NCBI RefSeq assembly: GCF_003313505.1
Contig: NZ_QMHO01000002.1
Coordinates: 129,976-193,975 of the forward strand
Direction of reading: 5' to 3'
DNA: 64,000 nucleotides
Source of the DNA: Pedobacter nanyangensis
GTDB taxonomy: Bacteria; Bacteroidota; Bacteroidia; Sphingobacteriales; Sphingobacteriaceae
Below are positions 54,152 through 63,308 of the stretch, in pieces. The translations under genes and the position numbers were made by a program. Numbering within the stretch: position 1 is the stretch's first letter; every line of letters begins with the position of its first letter. Below the pieces are notes generated by a model that saw only the letters and a list, made by a program, of their open reading frames with translations, was not told the origin of the DNA and searched no databases.

Positions 54152-54256
54152 TCCTTGTTCTTTGCTCCTTGTTCCTTATTCCTTATTCCTTATTCCTTGC
54201 TCTTTGCTCTTTGCTCTTTGCTCTTTGCTCCTTGTTCCTTATTCCTTGCTCCTAAG
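54152..54256. repeat. Heptanucleotide repeat in the purK-purE gap
   Basis: Fourteen consecutive 7-mers of the type TCCTTAT / TCCTTG(C/T) / TCTTTGC run in perfect register from 54152 to 54249, then one partial unit that enters the purK stop codon. In the transcribed sense the repeat is purine-rich (AGCAAGG/AGCAAAG) and includes AAGGAG-like steps. Confidence 0.92.
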
Positions 54257-55391
54257 AAATCACTTTCAACGTTTGCTGTACAAACCTTGCTTTTTCGATC
54301 GCTTTTTCGCGGTTTTGGTCAATAATAGTTAAGTGGCCCATTTTGCGGAAAGGCTTGGTGTATTTTTTGCCGTATAAATGCACGTACACACCTTCAATGG
54401 ATAAAATTTTCTCCAATCCATCATACTTGGCCACACCGTCATGACCTTTTTCGCCCAAAACGTTTACCATAATCGCATTCGAAATAGAGCGGGTATCGCC
54501 CAAGGGCAAATTGAAAATAGCCCTTAAATGTTGGCCAAATTGCGAAACGTAGTTGCCCTCAATGGTTTGGTGGCCACTGTTATGCGGACGAGGAGCCAAT
54601 TCATTGACTAAAATATCACCATGTTTGGTGATAAACATTTCTACCGCTAAAATACCCGTAATGTTTAGCGCTGCAGCGATATCTTTGGCAATTTTTTCGG
54701 CTCTTTCCTGTATACTTTCAGGATAGGTAGACGGCGAAATCAAGAACTCCACCAAATTAGCTTCGGGGTTAAACTCCATTTCTACCATTGGAAAGGTTTT
54801 TACATCTCCATTGGCATTTCGAGCTACAATAACAGCAATTTCCTTTTCAAAGTGTACCAGTTCTTCAATTAAAGTAGGAGCTTCAAAAGCATTCTGTACA
54901 TCGGCAGCACTATTTATTCTCATTACACCCTTGCCATCATAGCCATCTTTACGAAGCTTTAAGATGTAGGGGAACTGGAACTTGCCATTGGCCAAATCCT
55001 CCTTAGCGTTTACCAGCATAAAAGGAGCAGTAGGAATATCGTTTTCCTTAAAGAACTGCTTTTGGATACCTTTATCCTGAATCAACCGGATTACACGAGG
55101 CTGAGGAAAAACCTTTTTACCTTCTTTTTCCAATTGCTCCAAAGCCTCAACATTCACCTTTTCAATTTCAATGGTAATAATATCGGCCTTTCTGCCAAAA
55201 TTGTAAACCGTATCGTAGTCGGTAATGGAGCCGTTTTCGAAATAATTAGCGATGTGTTTACATGGCGCATCAGCATCAGGATCAAGCACCAAAGTGGTCA
55301 AATTGTAGTTAACTGCTTCCTGAATTAACATTCTACCTAATTGTCCGCCACCTAAAATACCCAGTTTTAACTCGCTAATCTGTTTTGCCAT
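54252..55391 (-). CDS. purK: 5-(Carboxyamino)imidazole ribonucleotide synthase
   Basis: 379 residues. ATP-grasp enzyme: LGILGGGQLGRMLIQEAVNY at the N-terminus, the ATP-binding YILKLRKDGYDGKGVM and the C-terminal ELAPRPHNSGHQTIEG are the family signatures. It makes N5-CAIR from AIR, bicarbonate and ATP, feeding PurE encoded next. Two TATTTTTG-like boxes lie upstream on the minus strand (55413-55429). Confidence 0.96.
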   Translation of the reverse strand: MAKQISELKLGILGGGQLGRMLIQEAVNYNLTTLVLDPDADAPCKHIANYFENGSITDYDTVYNFGRKADIITIEIEKVNVEALEQLEKEGKKVFPQPRVIRLIQDKGIQKQFFKENDIPTAPFMLVNAKEDLANGKFQFPYILKLRKDGYDGKGVMRINSAADVQNAFEAPTLIEELVHFEKEIAVIVARNANGDVKTFPMVEMEFNPEANLVEFLISPSTYPESIQERAEKIAKDIAAALNITGILAVEMFITKHGDILVNELAPRPHNSGHQTIEGNYVSQFGQHLRAIFNLPLGDTRSISNAIMVNVLGEKGHDGVAKYDGLEKILSIEGVYVHLYGKKYTKPFRKMGHLTIIDQNREKAIEKARFVQQTLKVIS

Positions 55392-55781
55392 TATTTATCA
55401 CTTGAATTTGCACAAAAATAGCAAAAATAAGTATACGCTTGGGGCAAATTGCATATTCAATCGGATTAGAAGCGCAACATTGGTGCTACTATTTCCCGAA
55501 AGTCCTGCTTTCCGTTTCAATCTTTTTGTGGCTATCCCAAAACCTCATAGGTTTACTAGCATGATGCAAATTAAACCTATGAGGTTTTCCCACAGGCAAA
55601 AAGTATTTCCACTTCAATCAGGGCTATTTTAAAATGGTGCACCATATAAAAGGATAACCCGCAAAGACAAAAATGGATCACTCTTTGCGTCCCTTTGCGA
55701 AAACTTATACAACCTTTGCGGTTAAAATCCAATAATCCCCTTTCATTTTTTACTTTTGCCTTTTAACTTGATACTTCATAA
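55392..55781. other. Intergenic region between purK and the flavoprotein gene
   Basis: It holds a perfect 16-bp inverted repeat (55539-55554 with 55573-55588, core AAAACCTCATAGGTTT) and a second loose palindrome near 55657-55722 built from CGCAAAG/CTTTGCG copies. No gene is seen. Confidence 0.6.
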
Positions 55782-56972
55782 ATGGCTTACGATGCAATAA
55801 TTATTGGTGCCGGTGCTTGTGGATTGATGTGTGCGGTGCAAGCGGGCTTTTTGGGAAAGAAAGTAATAGTGCTCGAAAAGAACGACAAGCCAGGGGCTAA
55901 AATTCTAATTTCAGGCGGTGGCCGCTGCAATTATACCAACATTGGCGCTACCCATGAGCAATTCATCTCTGCCAATGAACATTTCGTGAAATCGGCCTTT
56001 AAGCAATGGACTGTAGAAGATTCCATCAGTTTCTTTGAAACCTACGGGATTTACGGTGCCGAGAAAACTTTGGGACAGCTCTTTCCAGAAGGCAAAAACG
56101 CCAAAGATGTAGTGAATGTGTTTGCCTCGCTTTGCGAAGAAATGGAACAACAGATTTTATGCAATACAGCCGTGATTTCTATTGACAACAATGGGGGAGC
56201 ATACCAAGTTGCCTATCGTTCGAATAATAAAGAAAAAACCATAACAGCACCCAAATTAGTGATTGCTACGGGCGGTTTACCTATCCCGAAAATGGGCGCC
56301 ACAGATTTCGCTTTGAAATTTGCCAGAAAGCATGCTTTAAATATTGTAGAAACGGCCCCAGCTTTGGTGCCTTTAACCATTACGGGTAAAGATGAAGCTT
56401 GGTTTGCCCAACTATCAGGGAACTCGGTATTTTGTAGGGTAAGCAATGATGAAGCCAGTTTTGAGGAAAACATCTTGTTTACACATTGGGGCTTAAGTGG
56501 TCCAGCCATCTTGCAAATTTCAAGCTATTGGCGTAGGGGACAGGAAATAAATATTGACCTGCTACCGAACCAAAATATCTTAAACATTTTAAGTGCTGAA
56601 CGTCAACATCACGGACGTATCCAATTATCTACTTTGTTAAATAGGTTTTATACCAAGAAATTTACGGATGCGCTGGGCAAATTTATGCCCTTAAATAAAA
56701 CCATTGCCGATTTAAGCAAGGCAGAAATGGAAGATTTGGAGCAAACCATTCATTATTTTAAGGTAAAACCTGCTGGCGATAAAGGCTACGACAAAGCGGA
56801 AGTAATGCGTGGCGGCATTGATACCAACGAACTATCCTCAAAAACCTTAGAAAGCAAAAAACTTGCTGGCTGCTATTTTGGTGGCGAATGTGTAGACGTT
56901 ACGGGCTGGCTAGGTGGCTATAATTTTCAATGGGCTTGGGCTAGTGGTTATGTGATAGCGCAAAATATTTAA
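55782..56972 (+). CDS. HI0933-family NAD(P)/FAD-dependent flavoprotein
   Basis: 396 residues. FAD-binding IIIGAGACGLMCAVQAGFLGK, then ISGGGRCNYTN and ATGGLPIPKMGATDFALKFA match the BaiN/HI0933 group. The C-terminal GGVDTxE-like segment (GGIDTNELSSKTLESK) and YNFQWAWASGYV are typical. The family acts as FAD-dependent oxidoreductases of unclear substrate. Monocistronic, ending 20 bases before the REP element. Confidence 0.9.
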   Translation: MAYDAIIIGAGACGLMCAVQAGFLGKKVIVLEKNDKPGAKILISGGGRCNYTNIGATHEQFISANEHFVKSAFKQWTVEDSISFFETYGIYGAEKTLGQLFPEGKNAKDVVNVFASLCEEMEQQILCNTAVISIDNNGGAYQVAYRSNNKEKTITAPKLVIATGGLPIPKMGATDFALKFARKHALNIVETAPALVPLTITGKDEAWFAQLSGNSVFCRVSNDEASFEENILFTHWGLSGPAILQISSYWRRGQEINIDLLPNQNILNILSAERQHHGRIQLSTLLNRFYTKKFTDALGKFMPLNKTIADLSKAEMEDLEQTIHYFKVKPAGDKGYDKAEVMRGGIDTNELSSKTLESKKLAGCYFGGECVDVTGWLGGYNFQWAWASGYVIAQNI

Positions 56973-56988
56973 ACTAAAAAAAGATCCC

Positions 56989-57078
56989 CTTTCATCATTC
57001 GTCATTGCGAGGTGCGAAGCAATCTTAAGGCAATTTGAGAGATTGCTTCGTGCCTCGCAACGACGTTTTTAGTAGCTG
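56989..57078. repeat. REP-like palindrome, GTGC subfamily (left copy of a pair)
   Basis: Core 57000-57065: left arm CGTCATTGCGAGGTGCGAAG with CAATCT, right arm AGATTGCTTCGTGCCTCGCA ending ACGACG. Flanks TTTCATCATT (left) and TTTTTAGTAGCTG (right) are shared with the copy at 59658-59748. Confidence 0.88.
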
Positions 57079-57162
57079 TTTGCGCTAGGTTTTTATTTGA
57101 GCACCTTTATCAGAATTGGAAGTGTTTTTTAATAAGTAACCTCCTTCATTAAGCAGCTACAT

Positions 57163-59400
57163 TTAATCTTTAATAAAAGTTTTACTAGATATAGGTTTGT
57201 TATTCTTGTCGAAGGCGCGTACTACATAGCTTCCAGAAGTTAATTCTTTCAGGTCTAAGATTAAAGCTTCATTTTTTTGGAATTTTTTAGTTAATCGTTC
57301 TATGCCATTTATGGTATATACAAAAACACTAATGTCATCACTTGAGTACGTTTCAGGTAGCAGAATTTGAACCATGTTTTTAACAGGGTTAGGCGTAAGT
57401 ACCATTTCATTGGTTTGGATACCTGTGTTTATTTTTATAATACTGCTGTAGCCAATATCTCCATCGCTGTTTAATATCTTTAATCGATAGTACTTAATTT
57501 TATTACCTTGTAAATCGTTGTCATTAACACTGTAGCTACTCGGTGTAGAATTGCCAACGGTAGCCATTACTTTGTTAATCTCTTTAAAATTAATGCCATT
57601 TTCACTCTTTTCAACAATATAGTAATCGTTCTTTTTTTCATCAGCAGCGGTCCATGTGAGTTGAGCGTGGTTACCAGTTAGTTTTCCTTCAAAAGAAATC
57701 AAAGTGATAGGCAGCGTACATGTGGTAGTTACGTTGAAGGTAGCTGTCCTAGTAATGTTAGCGGCATCTTTTACGGTTAGTATGTGTGTTTGAGTGCCAG
57801 TGGTAGTTGGGGTAATTGTTTTGGTTGCACTGCTACCACCTGTGTTCCATGAATAGGTAAAAGGCGCCACGCCATATTTAATAAGTGGGTCCATGGTATA
57901 ATTACTGCCACAAGGTACCGTTACGTTTAAAGTGCCATTTCCTGTGGTAGTTTCATTTAAAGTTTCCAAATTTCTGCCTGTTAAGGTAACTGACCAGTTA
58001 TCTAATGTTTGACAATAGCTCCTGCTTACCGGGCTACAGCCATCGTAATTGCTGTAAGGGCTGCATGCTGTACGGCTGAAATTGATATTAAAAGAAATAG
58101 TTTGGTCAGTGGCCGAAGGCACAAAACATTGTATCAATGAAGACATTCCACTTGAATTACTCGGAATAGAGGCGTTCCAGTTCCCTGTTGAATTACAGCC
58201 ATTGCAATTCCAAAAGGTGGTGCCTGCTGGTGAACGACCACTTCCACAAGAACTGCTGAGCCATATTTGCGCTTCTGATTGCCAACAATCATCTCCTAGT
58301 GCCCCATGGCCTGTATAATATCCAAAGCACCAATTGCTATGAATAGACCAGTTGGCAGAAACATCAGTAGGGGTAGTTCCCGCTGGAACGGTTAAAGTGA
58401 TCGAATGGATGCATGATGAAGGTGCCAGGGCGCTTCCACTTAGATAAGTTGCTCCTGCTTTTATGGGCCCTACAGTTACTAGCGGGTCTACAATTACTGG
58501 GTAAACCGTGTTTTTATCATTAAGTATTGTAGAATCACAAATTATGGTTAGCTCGTTTTGGGATAAGCCATAAGGGTTTATCCATGATTGTTTGGAATTG
58601 GAACTGTCGTGGATCCTTGCGGGATTTATTTCTAATGCTGTTTCTTCTGTGCTTTTGTCGTAAACAATCAAGCGGCCTTTGTTTTTATCTTTCAAGATAC
58701 TTTCTTCCAGTTTTATGGCGTATGAGGGACTTACATTTAGCTCATCAATAAAATAAAGGTGTTTTACATTTAGGTTTTTCTTGATGATAAAATCAGATTT
58801 TACAGAAGCTTCCAAGTACTTCATTTCCATATCTATTCCAGGGAAAATATCTGTAATGTAGCATTTCCCGTCGGCAACGGATATCTTATCCCAATTGGCT
58901 TTAAGAACTTCAGTTTTGTTGTTGTTACTTACCACTTTTAGCTTAAAATGGTTGAATTTTAAAAATTTAGATCCTACGTAAATGACAGACCGTTTCTCTG
59001 CTAAATTCAGTTCTGTTGGAAATGGCTGGTTTTTGGCTTGATAAAGTTTTGGGTCTATTTGATTTAACTTAGCATTGATGGCCACCAAATTACCGTCTTT
59101 TAGGTAATTGATTGGCACTGCGGATTTCTGTAAATAAAAAATCTGTGGATTGTCAAGGTCGATGAATTGTCTTTGGTCAACTTTTCGTTGACTAAGGTCC
59201 TCTACTAAATTTTTGCCCTTTGGTGCGCTTTCTGGTAATGAACCAAAATCAGGGTGATTGTAAAAACGCGAATGGTTGTATTTGGCACCTATTTCTTTGG
59301 AATAAGATCTTTTTTGCGAGAGATTAAGTGGTTCGGGTGTTTTTTCTTGGGCTGATACTGAAAAATACAGGAAACTGGCGAGAACTAAAAGCTTTTTCAT
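57163..59400 (-). CDS. Type IX-secreted cargo protein with a Cys-rich central region
   Basis: 745 residues. A signal peptide (LLVLASFLYFSVSAQ) precedes a ~330-residue N-terminal region that resembles repeat-adhesin N-terminal parts (LNLAEKRSVIYVGSKFLKFN, GIDMEMKYLEASVKSDFIIK). Residues ~345-490 carry about a dozen Cys (e.g. GDDCWQSEAQIWLSSSCGSG, FWNCNGCNSTGNW), probably disulfide-linked. Then SprB-like and fibronectin-like parts follow and the C-terminal sorting domain begins LTPNPVKNMVQI. Function unknown. It is flanked on both sides by copies of one palindrome family. Confidence 0.8.
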   Translation of the reverse strand: MKKLLVLASFLYFSVSAQEKTPEPLNLSQKRSYSKEIGAKYNHSRFYNHPDFGSLPESAPKGKNLVEDLSQRKVDQRQFIDLDNPQIFYLQKSAVPINYLKDGNLVAINAKLNQIDPKLYQAKNQPFPTELNLAEKRSVIYVGSKFLKFNHFKLKVVSNNNKTEVLKANWDKISVADGKCYITDIFPGIDMEMKYLEASVKSDFIIKKNLNVKHLYFIDELNVSPSYAIKLEESILKDKNKGRLIVYDKSTEETALEINPARIHDSSNSKQSWINPYGLSQNELTIICDSTILNDKNTVYPVIVDPLVTVGPIKAGATYLSGSALAPSSCIHSITLTVPAGTTPTDVSANWSIHSNWCFGYYTGHGALGDDCWQSEAQIWLSSSCGSGRSPAGTTFWNCNGCNSTGNWNASIPSNSSGMSSLIQCFVPSATDQTISFNINFSRTACSPYSNYDGCSPVSRSYCQTLDNWSVTLTGRNLETLNETTTGNGTLNVTVPCGSNYTMDPLIKYGVAPFTYSWNTGGSSATKTITPTTTGTQTHILTVKDAANITRTATFNVTTTCTLPITLISFEGKLTGNHAQLTWTAADEKKNDYYIVEKSENGINFKEINKVMATVGNSTPSSYSVNDNDLQGNKIKYYRLKILNSDGDIGYSSIIKINTGIQTNEMVLTPNPVKNMVQILLPETYSSDDISVFVYTINGIERLTKKFQKNEALILDLKELTSGSYVVRAFDKNNKPISSKTFIKD

Positions 59401-59520
59401 TAAATGCGCTAAATTATAGAATGATTTTTGTGTAATTATATGAATAAAAATGTTTTATGTGAAATTTATACTCCTTAATTGTTTTAATTAAAAGATGGTT
59501 TGAAGAGAAGCAGGATTGAA

Positions 59521-59660
59521 TGTCCTTTCAAAAAGAATCCATCATTTCTACGGCACTCGGATCATTCGAAGAAGAATGGCAAGAACCGAAACTCTACGAA
59601 GTAGGTTGAAAATCAGTGAAGTAAAATCTGTATTAACTTCCGCTTGGTTCGCCAGCCTCT
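59521..59660 (-). pseudogene. Possible transposase C-terminal remnant
   Basis: On the minus strand a ~35-residue frame (EVNTDFTSLIFNLLRRVSVL in its middle) resembles the closing helix of IS1182/IS4-type transposases. It is cut on one side by the palindrome at 59658. The rest of the 59401-59764 gap is AT-rich with no gene. Similarity is by eye only. Confidence 0.2.
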
Positions 59661-59748
59661 TTCATCATTCGTCATTGCGAGGTGCGAAGCAATCTCACAA
59701 ATTGCCCTAAGATTGCTTCGAACCTCGCAACGACGTTTTTAGTAGCTG
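59658..59748. repeat. REP-like palindrome, GTGC subfamily (right copy of a pair)
   Basis: Core 59670-59735: left arm CGTCATTGCGAGGTGCGAAG with CAATCT, right arm GATTGCTTCGAACCTCGCAA ending CGACG. It shares outer flanks with the copy at 56989-57078; the spacers differ. Confidence 0.88.
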
Positions 59749-59764
59749 CTTGTGTTAGCTATTT

Positions 59765-62700
59765 CTAATCACAATTTGGAACCGTAAATGTCCACGTTTC
59801 AGCGGTTTTATAAGGTAAGGAAAAAGCTACCCCTTTATCCATTTCAAACCACAATTTTGGGCGCATTTTTTCTCGGCTAATGGTTTCGTTCATGGTCATG
59901 CTGTCATAAATACGGCCATTAATCATCACATATTTAATCTTTTCTGAATTTTTAATTTCATCCAAAGGATTATCTTCCATGATAATTAAATCAGCAAGTT
60001 TGCCAGGTTCCAGAGAACCTAATTCTTTGCCCATCCCTAAATATTCGGCGCCGTTAAGTGTAGCACATCTGATGGCTTTTAATGGATCCATTCCCCCTTG
60101 TACCAACATCCAAAGTTCCCAATGCGCACCTAATCCTTGGATTTGTCCGTGAGCACCTAAATTCACTTTGGTGCCGCCATCGGCAATTTGCCTGGTTGCA
60201 TTAGCCACTTCAATATGTCCATAATCTCCATATTCGGAAGTAGTTCTGCGTCGGGCACGAGAATCGATAATCGCTCTTGGTGTAAAATTCAACAAACGTT
60301 CATTTTCCCAAACATTGGTACGGTCATACCAATAGTTTTCGCCCCACTGGCCACCGTAGGCCACAATTAAAGTTGGCGTATAGGCCACATTGGTGTTGTT
60401 CCAAAAGCTCACTACATCCTTATAGGCAGGGGCTACTGGAATACTGTGTTCAATGCCCGTATGTCCGTCGGCCACCTGTGTCATGTTATGGAAAAAGGTT
60501 GAACCGCCTTCGGGCACCACTTCCATTTTTAACTGACGGGCCGCTTCTAAAATCTGCTGACGTTGGTCCCTGCGTGGTTGGTTGTACGATTTTACTGAAA
60601 ATGCACCTACGGCTTTCAATCTGCGTAAGTGCGATAAAGCATCGTCCAAGCTGTTGATGGTTACTTTAAAATCACCATCCGCACCGTAAAGGATAGAACC
60701 TGTGGAATACACCCTTGGCCCAACCATTCTCCCTGCTTTCAGCATCTCGCTTTGGCTAAACACCATTTCGGTATTGCTCGAAGGATCGTGGGAGGTGGTT
60801 ACTCCAAAACTCAAATTGGCTAAATAAGACCAGTCCTGTTGCGGACTAATGCCATCTGGGCTTGTTCTCAAGTGAGCGTGAACATCTACAATGCCAGGCA
60901 TAATGGTTTTACCCGTTACATCAAGCACTTTAATGTCTGCGGGAATAGGTACTTCTTCTACTTTACCAATGGCTTTAATTTTATTGTTTTCTACCAAAAT
61001 AGTGCCTTCCTCAATTACTTGGTCGCCTTTCATAGAGATGATCCTGGCGCCTTTTAAGGCCACTAATCCAGTTGGGGCGTCAGCTTTTAATTTCAAGCCA
61101 ATAGAAAGGCCAACGGTATCTGGTTCTGGTAGTACTTGTGGAGCACCTTCAATAAATGAAAAGGTGTTTTTAATTTCTCTGTTGTAGTATTTTTCACCCA
61201 AAGTCCAAAGTAGCTTTTTGCTATCGGCACTCCAATGCAAATAGGTTCCAGCATCTTTGGTTACCCTAGCCAAAGGAATGGATTTGTTGCCCGCAGAAAG
61301 GTCCAAAGCAGTTCCCGCAGTAACCATTGGCGTAATGTAGGCATTAAACAGCTCGGTAAAAGCCATCCATTTACCATCTGGGCTTGGGCAAAATTGCGTA
61401 GCGTATTGAGAGGTGTAATGGGTGCGTTCGTTACCGCCATTTAAATCCACACTTTTAAAAGCTTTCTTGCCAGCTTCGTAACCTTGATAAAAAATACGGC
61501 TATCATCGGCGTTAAATTGTGGTTTAATACCATTGTCCAGTACTAAAGTTTTGGCACCGCCGTTAGCAGGCATTACAAAAATACCGGTGTTTTTGCCATA
61601 GGTTAAACCCAAAACTTCATTGCCAACACCTTTTCTGAAAACAATTTTATCCCCCTTATTGGAATAGCTGGGAGAGTAGTAGTAGCCTTTCTCATCAGTT
61701 AAGCTAACGGTTTTTCCGGTTTTTAAATCGGTGCGTTTAACGGCTCCTTTAAACTCGTCGCTCCAAGTCGTATAAACTACAAATTTCCCATCAGGGCTAA
61801 ATTTAGGCTCAAACTCAAAGTCTAAGCCGTTGGTTAGTCTTTCTGGTGCTCCGTTGGGTAATTCCTTTTTATATAAGTAACCAGCGGCATTAAATACAAC
61901 CGTTTTGCCATCGGGCGAAGTGGCCAGTTGCCTAATCATTTTAGCGGTAAACTCATCAGTATACACTTTTTGGTCAAAATGTAAAGCCTCCTGCACCGTT
62001 TGGTTAGTGGTTACCTCAAACGGAATATCGCTTACGTACAAATTGCTAAGCTCCACTTGTCTTATTTTCCCTTTAGCATAGAAAATGATTTTCCTGGCAT
62101 CTGGAGTCCAGGCGAAATTTGGATACACGCCAAAAATGGCCCAGGTTTCCTGTTGGTCCTTCGTAAGGTCGTCGTAAATCGGATATTCTTCCCCTGTTTT
62201 CAGGTTTTGGATGTAAAGCACTGATTTTAACCTCACTCGTTTTACAAAGGCCATGAACTTGCCATCAGGTGATATTTGCGGGCGTACTGAACCACCCTGA
62301 TCGGCAATGAGATTGCTTAGTTTTCCAGTGGTTAAATCTAATTGACGGATGGCGTAAATCAAGCCATTTGGGTCTTTGCTGTATTGAAAAAATGGGCCTG
62401 GCGAAACATCCTCGCTAAAATACAGGTATTTACCATCTGGCGACACATTAGGTTCGCCCGCATCTTGTTGGTCGTTTTTGCGTTTGGTCAGCTGTACACC
62501 ATCGCCACCATAAATGCTGTACATCCACATTTCGCCCGCACCTAATGAACGCGAGCCAGTAAAATGCTTTCGAGCAATGATGTAATCGCTATTTGGCATC
62601 CAGGTGGCATTGTTCAACAACCTAAAAGATTCTTTGGTGATTTGTTTTTTATTGACTCCCTGTCTATCCATGATCCAAATGTTGTCGGCGCCGTTTCTAT

Positions 62701-63016
62701 CGCTCGTAAACGAAATATATTTGCCATTTGGACTAAAGCGGGGTTGCACTTCATAAGCAATGCCACCGCTTAAAAGTTTGGCGGTGCCACCGGTAATAGG
62801 CATTACATAAATATCACCCAATAGGTCGAAAACAATTTCCTTACCATCGGGGCTCACGTCAAGGTTCATCCAAGTACCTTCGTTAGTGGTAATGCTGAAA
62901 TTTTTGGTAGGGCCTTTATATTTTTCAACGTCCCATTTCGGTGTTTCTTTTTTCTCTTGGGCATGCGTTGAACCCAAGGCGCATAATAATGCAGCTGCTA
63001 ATAAATACTTCCTCAT
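59765..63016 (-). CDS. PD40-propeller / amidohydrolase fusion protein
   Basis: 1083 residues. A signal peptide (LLAAALLCALGSTHAQ) is followed by TolB/PD40-type repeats over ~30-620 (many copies of SPDGKxxxF such as VSPDGKEIVFDLLG and FSPNGKYISFTSD). The C-terminal ~400 residues are an amidohydrolase with the metal motif His713-Ala-His715 (VDVHAHL), later H (GIEHSIPV), and the end motif LGSLEPGKLADLIIMEDNPL. It should be periplasmic. Such fusions occur in Bacteroidota; the substrate (peptide or cyclic amide) is unknown. Confidence 0.88.
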   Translation of the reverse strand: MRKYLLAAALLCALGSTHAQEKKETPKWDVEKYKGPTKNFSITTNEGTWMNLDVSPDGKEIVFDLLGDIYVMPITGGTAKLLSGGIAYEVQPRFSPNGKYISFTSDRNGADNIWIMDRQGVNKKQITKESFRLLNNATWMPNSDYIIARKHFTGSRSLGAGEMWMYSIYGGDGVQLTKRKNDQQDAGEPNVSPDGKYLYFSEDVSPGPFFQYSKDPNGLIYAIRQLDLTTGKLSNLIADQGGSVRPQISPDGKFMAFVKRVRLKSVLYIQNLKTGEEYPIYDDLTKDQQETWAIFGVYPNFAWTPDARKIIFYAKGKIRQVELSNLYVSDIPFEVTTNQTVQEALHFDQKVYTDEFTAKMIRQLATSPDGKTVVFNAAGYLYKKELPNGAPERLTNGLDFEFEPKFSPDGKFVVYTTWSDEFKGAVKRTDLKTGKTVSLTDEKGYYYSPSYSNKGDKIVFRKGVGNEVLGLTYGKNTGIFVMPANGGAKTLVLDNGIKPQFNADDSRIFYQGYEAGKKAFKSVDLNGGNERTHYTSQYATQFCPSPDGKWMAFTELFNAYITPMVTAGTALDLSAGNKSIPLARVTKDAGTYLHWSADSKKLLWTLGEKYYNREIKNTFSFIEGAPQVLPEPDTVGLSIGLKLKADAPTGLVALKGARIISMKGDQVIEEGTILVENNKIKAIGKVEEVPIPADIKVLDVTGKTIMPGIVDVHAHLRTSPDGISPQQDWSYLANLSFGVTTSHDPSSNTEMVFSQSEMLKAGRMVGPRVYSTGSILYGADGDFKVTINSLDDALSHLRRLKAVGAFSVKSYNQPRRDQRQQILEAARQLKMEVVPEGGSTFFHNMTQVADGHTGIEHSIPVAPAYKDVVSFWNNTNVAYTPTLIVAYGGQWGENYWYDRTNVWENERLLNFTPRAIIDSRARRRTTSEYGDYGHIEVANATRQIADGGTKVNLGAHGQIQGLGAHWELWMLVQGGMDPLKAIRCATLNGAEYLGMGKELGSLEPGKLADLIIMEDNPLDEIKNSEKIKYVMINGRIYDSMTMNETISREKMRPKLWFEMDKGVAFSLPYKTAETWTFTVPNCD

Positions 63017-63308
63017 TCTTACTTAGTACTAACAAATATTTAACCCTCGCAATTTAGCTATTTCTTGCCACAGATACACAGATTTCATCGCTTTGATTTG
63101 TTGATGATGATTTTAAAGTATTGATAATGATTTGTTTAGATGAACTGTTGAAGCTTGGTGTGACGAGGTGTTGAAGCATATCTTTAAATGTTCCAAAATG
63201 TAGTATGAAATCTGTTAAGATAACTAGCGAATTGACATTTGTGCATCTACGGCCAAATCTCTTTTTTGAAAAGCGATGATGGTTTCATAGTTTTGAATTT
63301 GCCAATCT
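63017..63308. other. Intergenic region before recQ
   Basis: 292 bases between divergent genes. It has a single copy of the GCCACAGATACACAGATTT arm near 63069 and the recQ promoter; otherwise nothing is seen. Confidence 0.5.
63265..63295 (+). promoter_or_regulatory. Consensus-type promoter of recQ
   Basis: TTTG (63265-63268), 19 bases, then TAGTTTTG (63288-63295): an ideal TTTG-N19-TAnnTTTG match. The predicted start of transcription (~63302) is only a few bases before the ATG at 63309, so the transcript would be nearly leaderless. Confidence 0.6.

Noticed and set aside
54128-54332. Plus-strand frames in the heptamer repeat
   Set aside because: Made of Leu/Phe/Cys/Ser repeats from the 7-mer; overlaps purK.
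59516-59710. 64-residue plus-strand frame
   Set aside because: Ends inside the palindrome; the other strand reads better as a transposase-like remnant.
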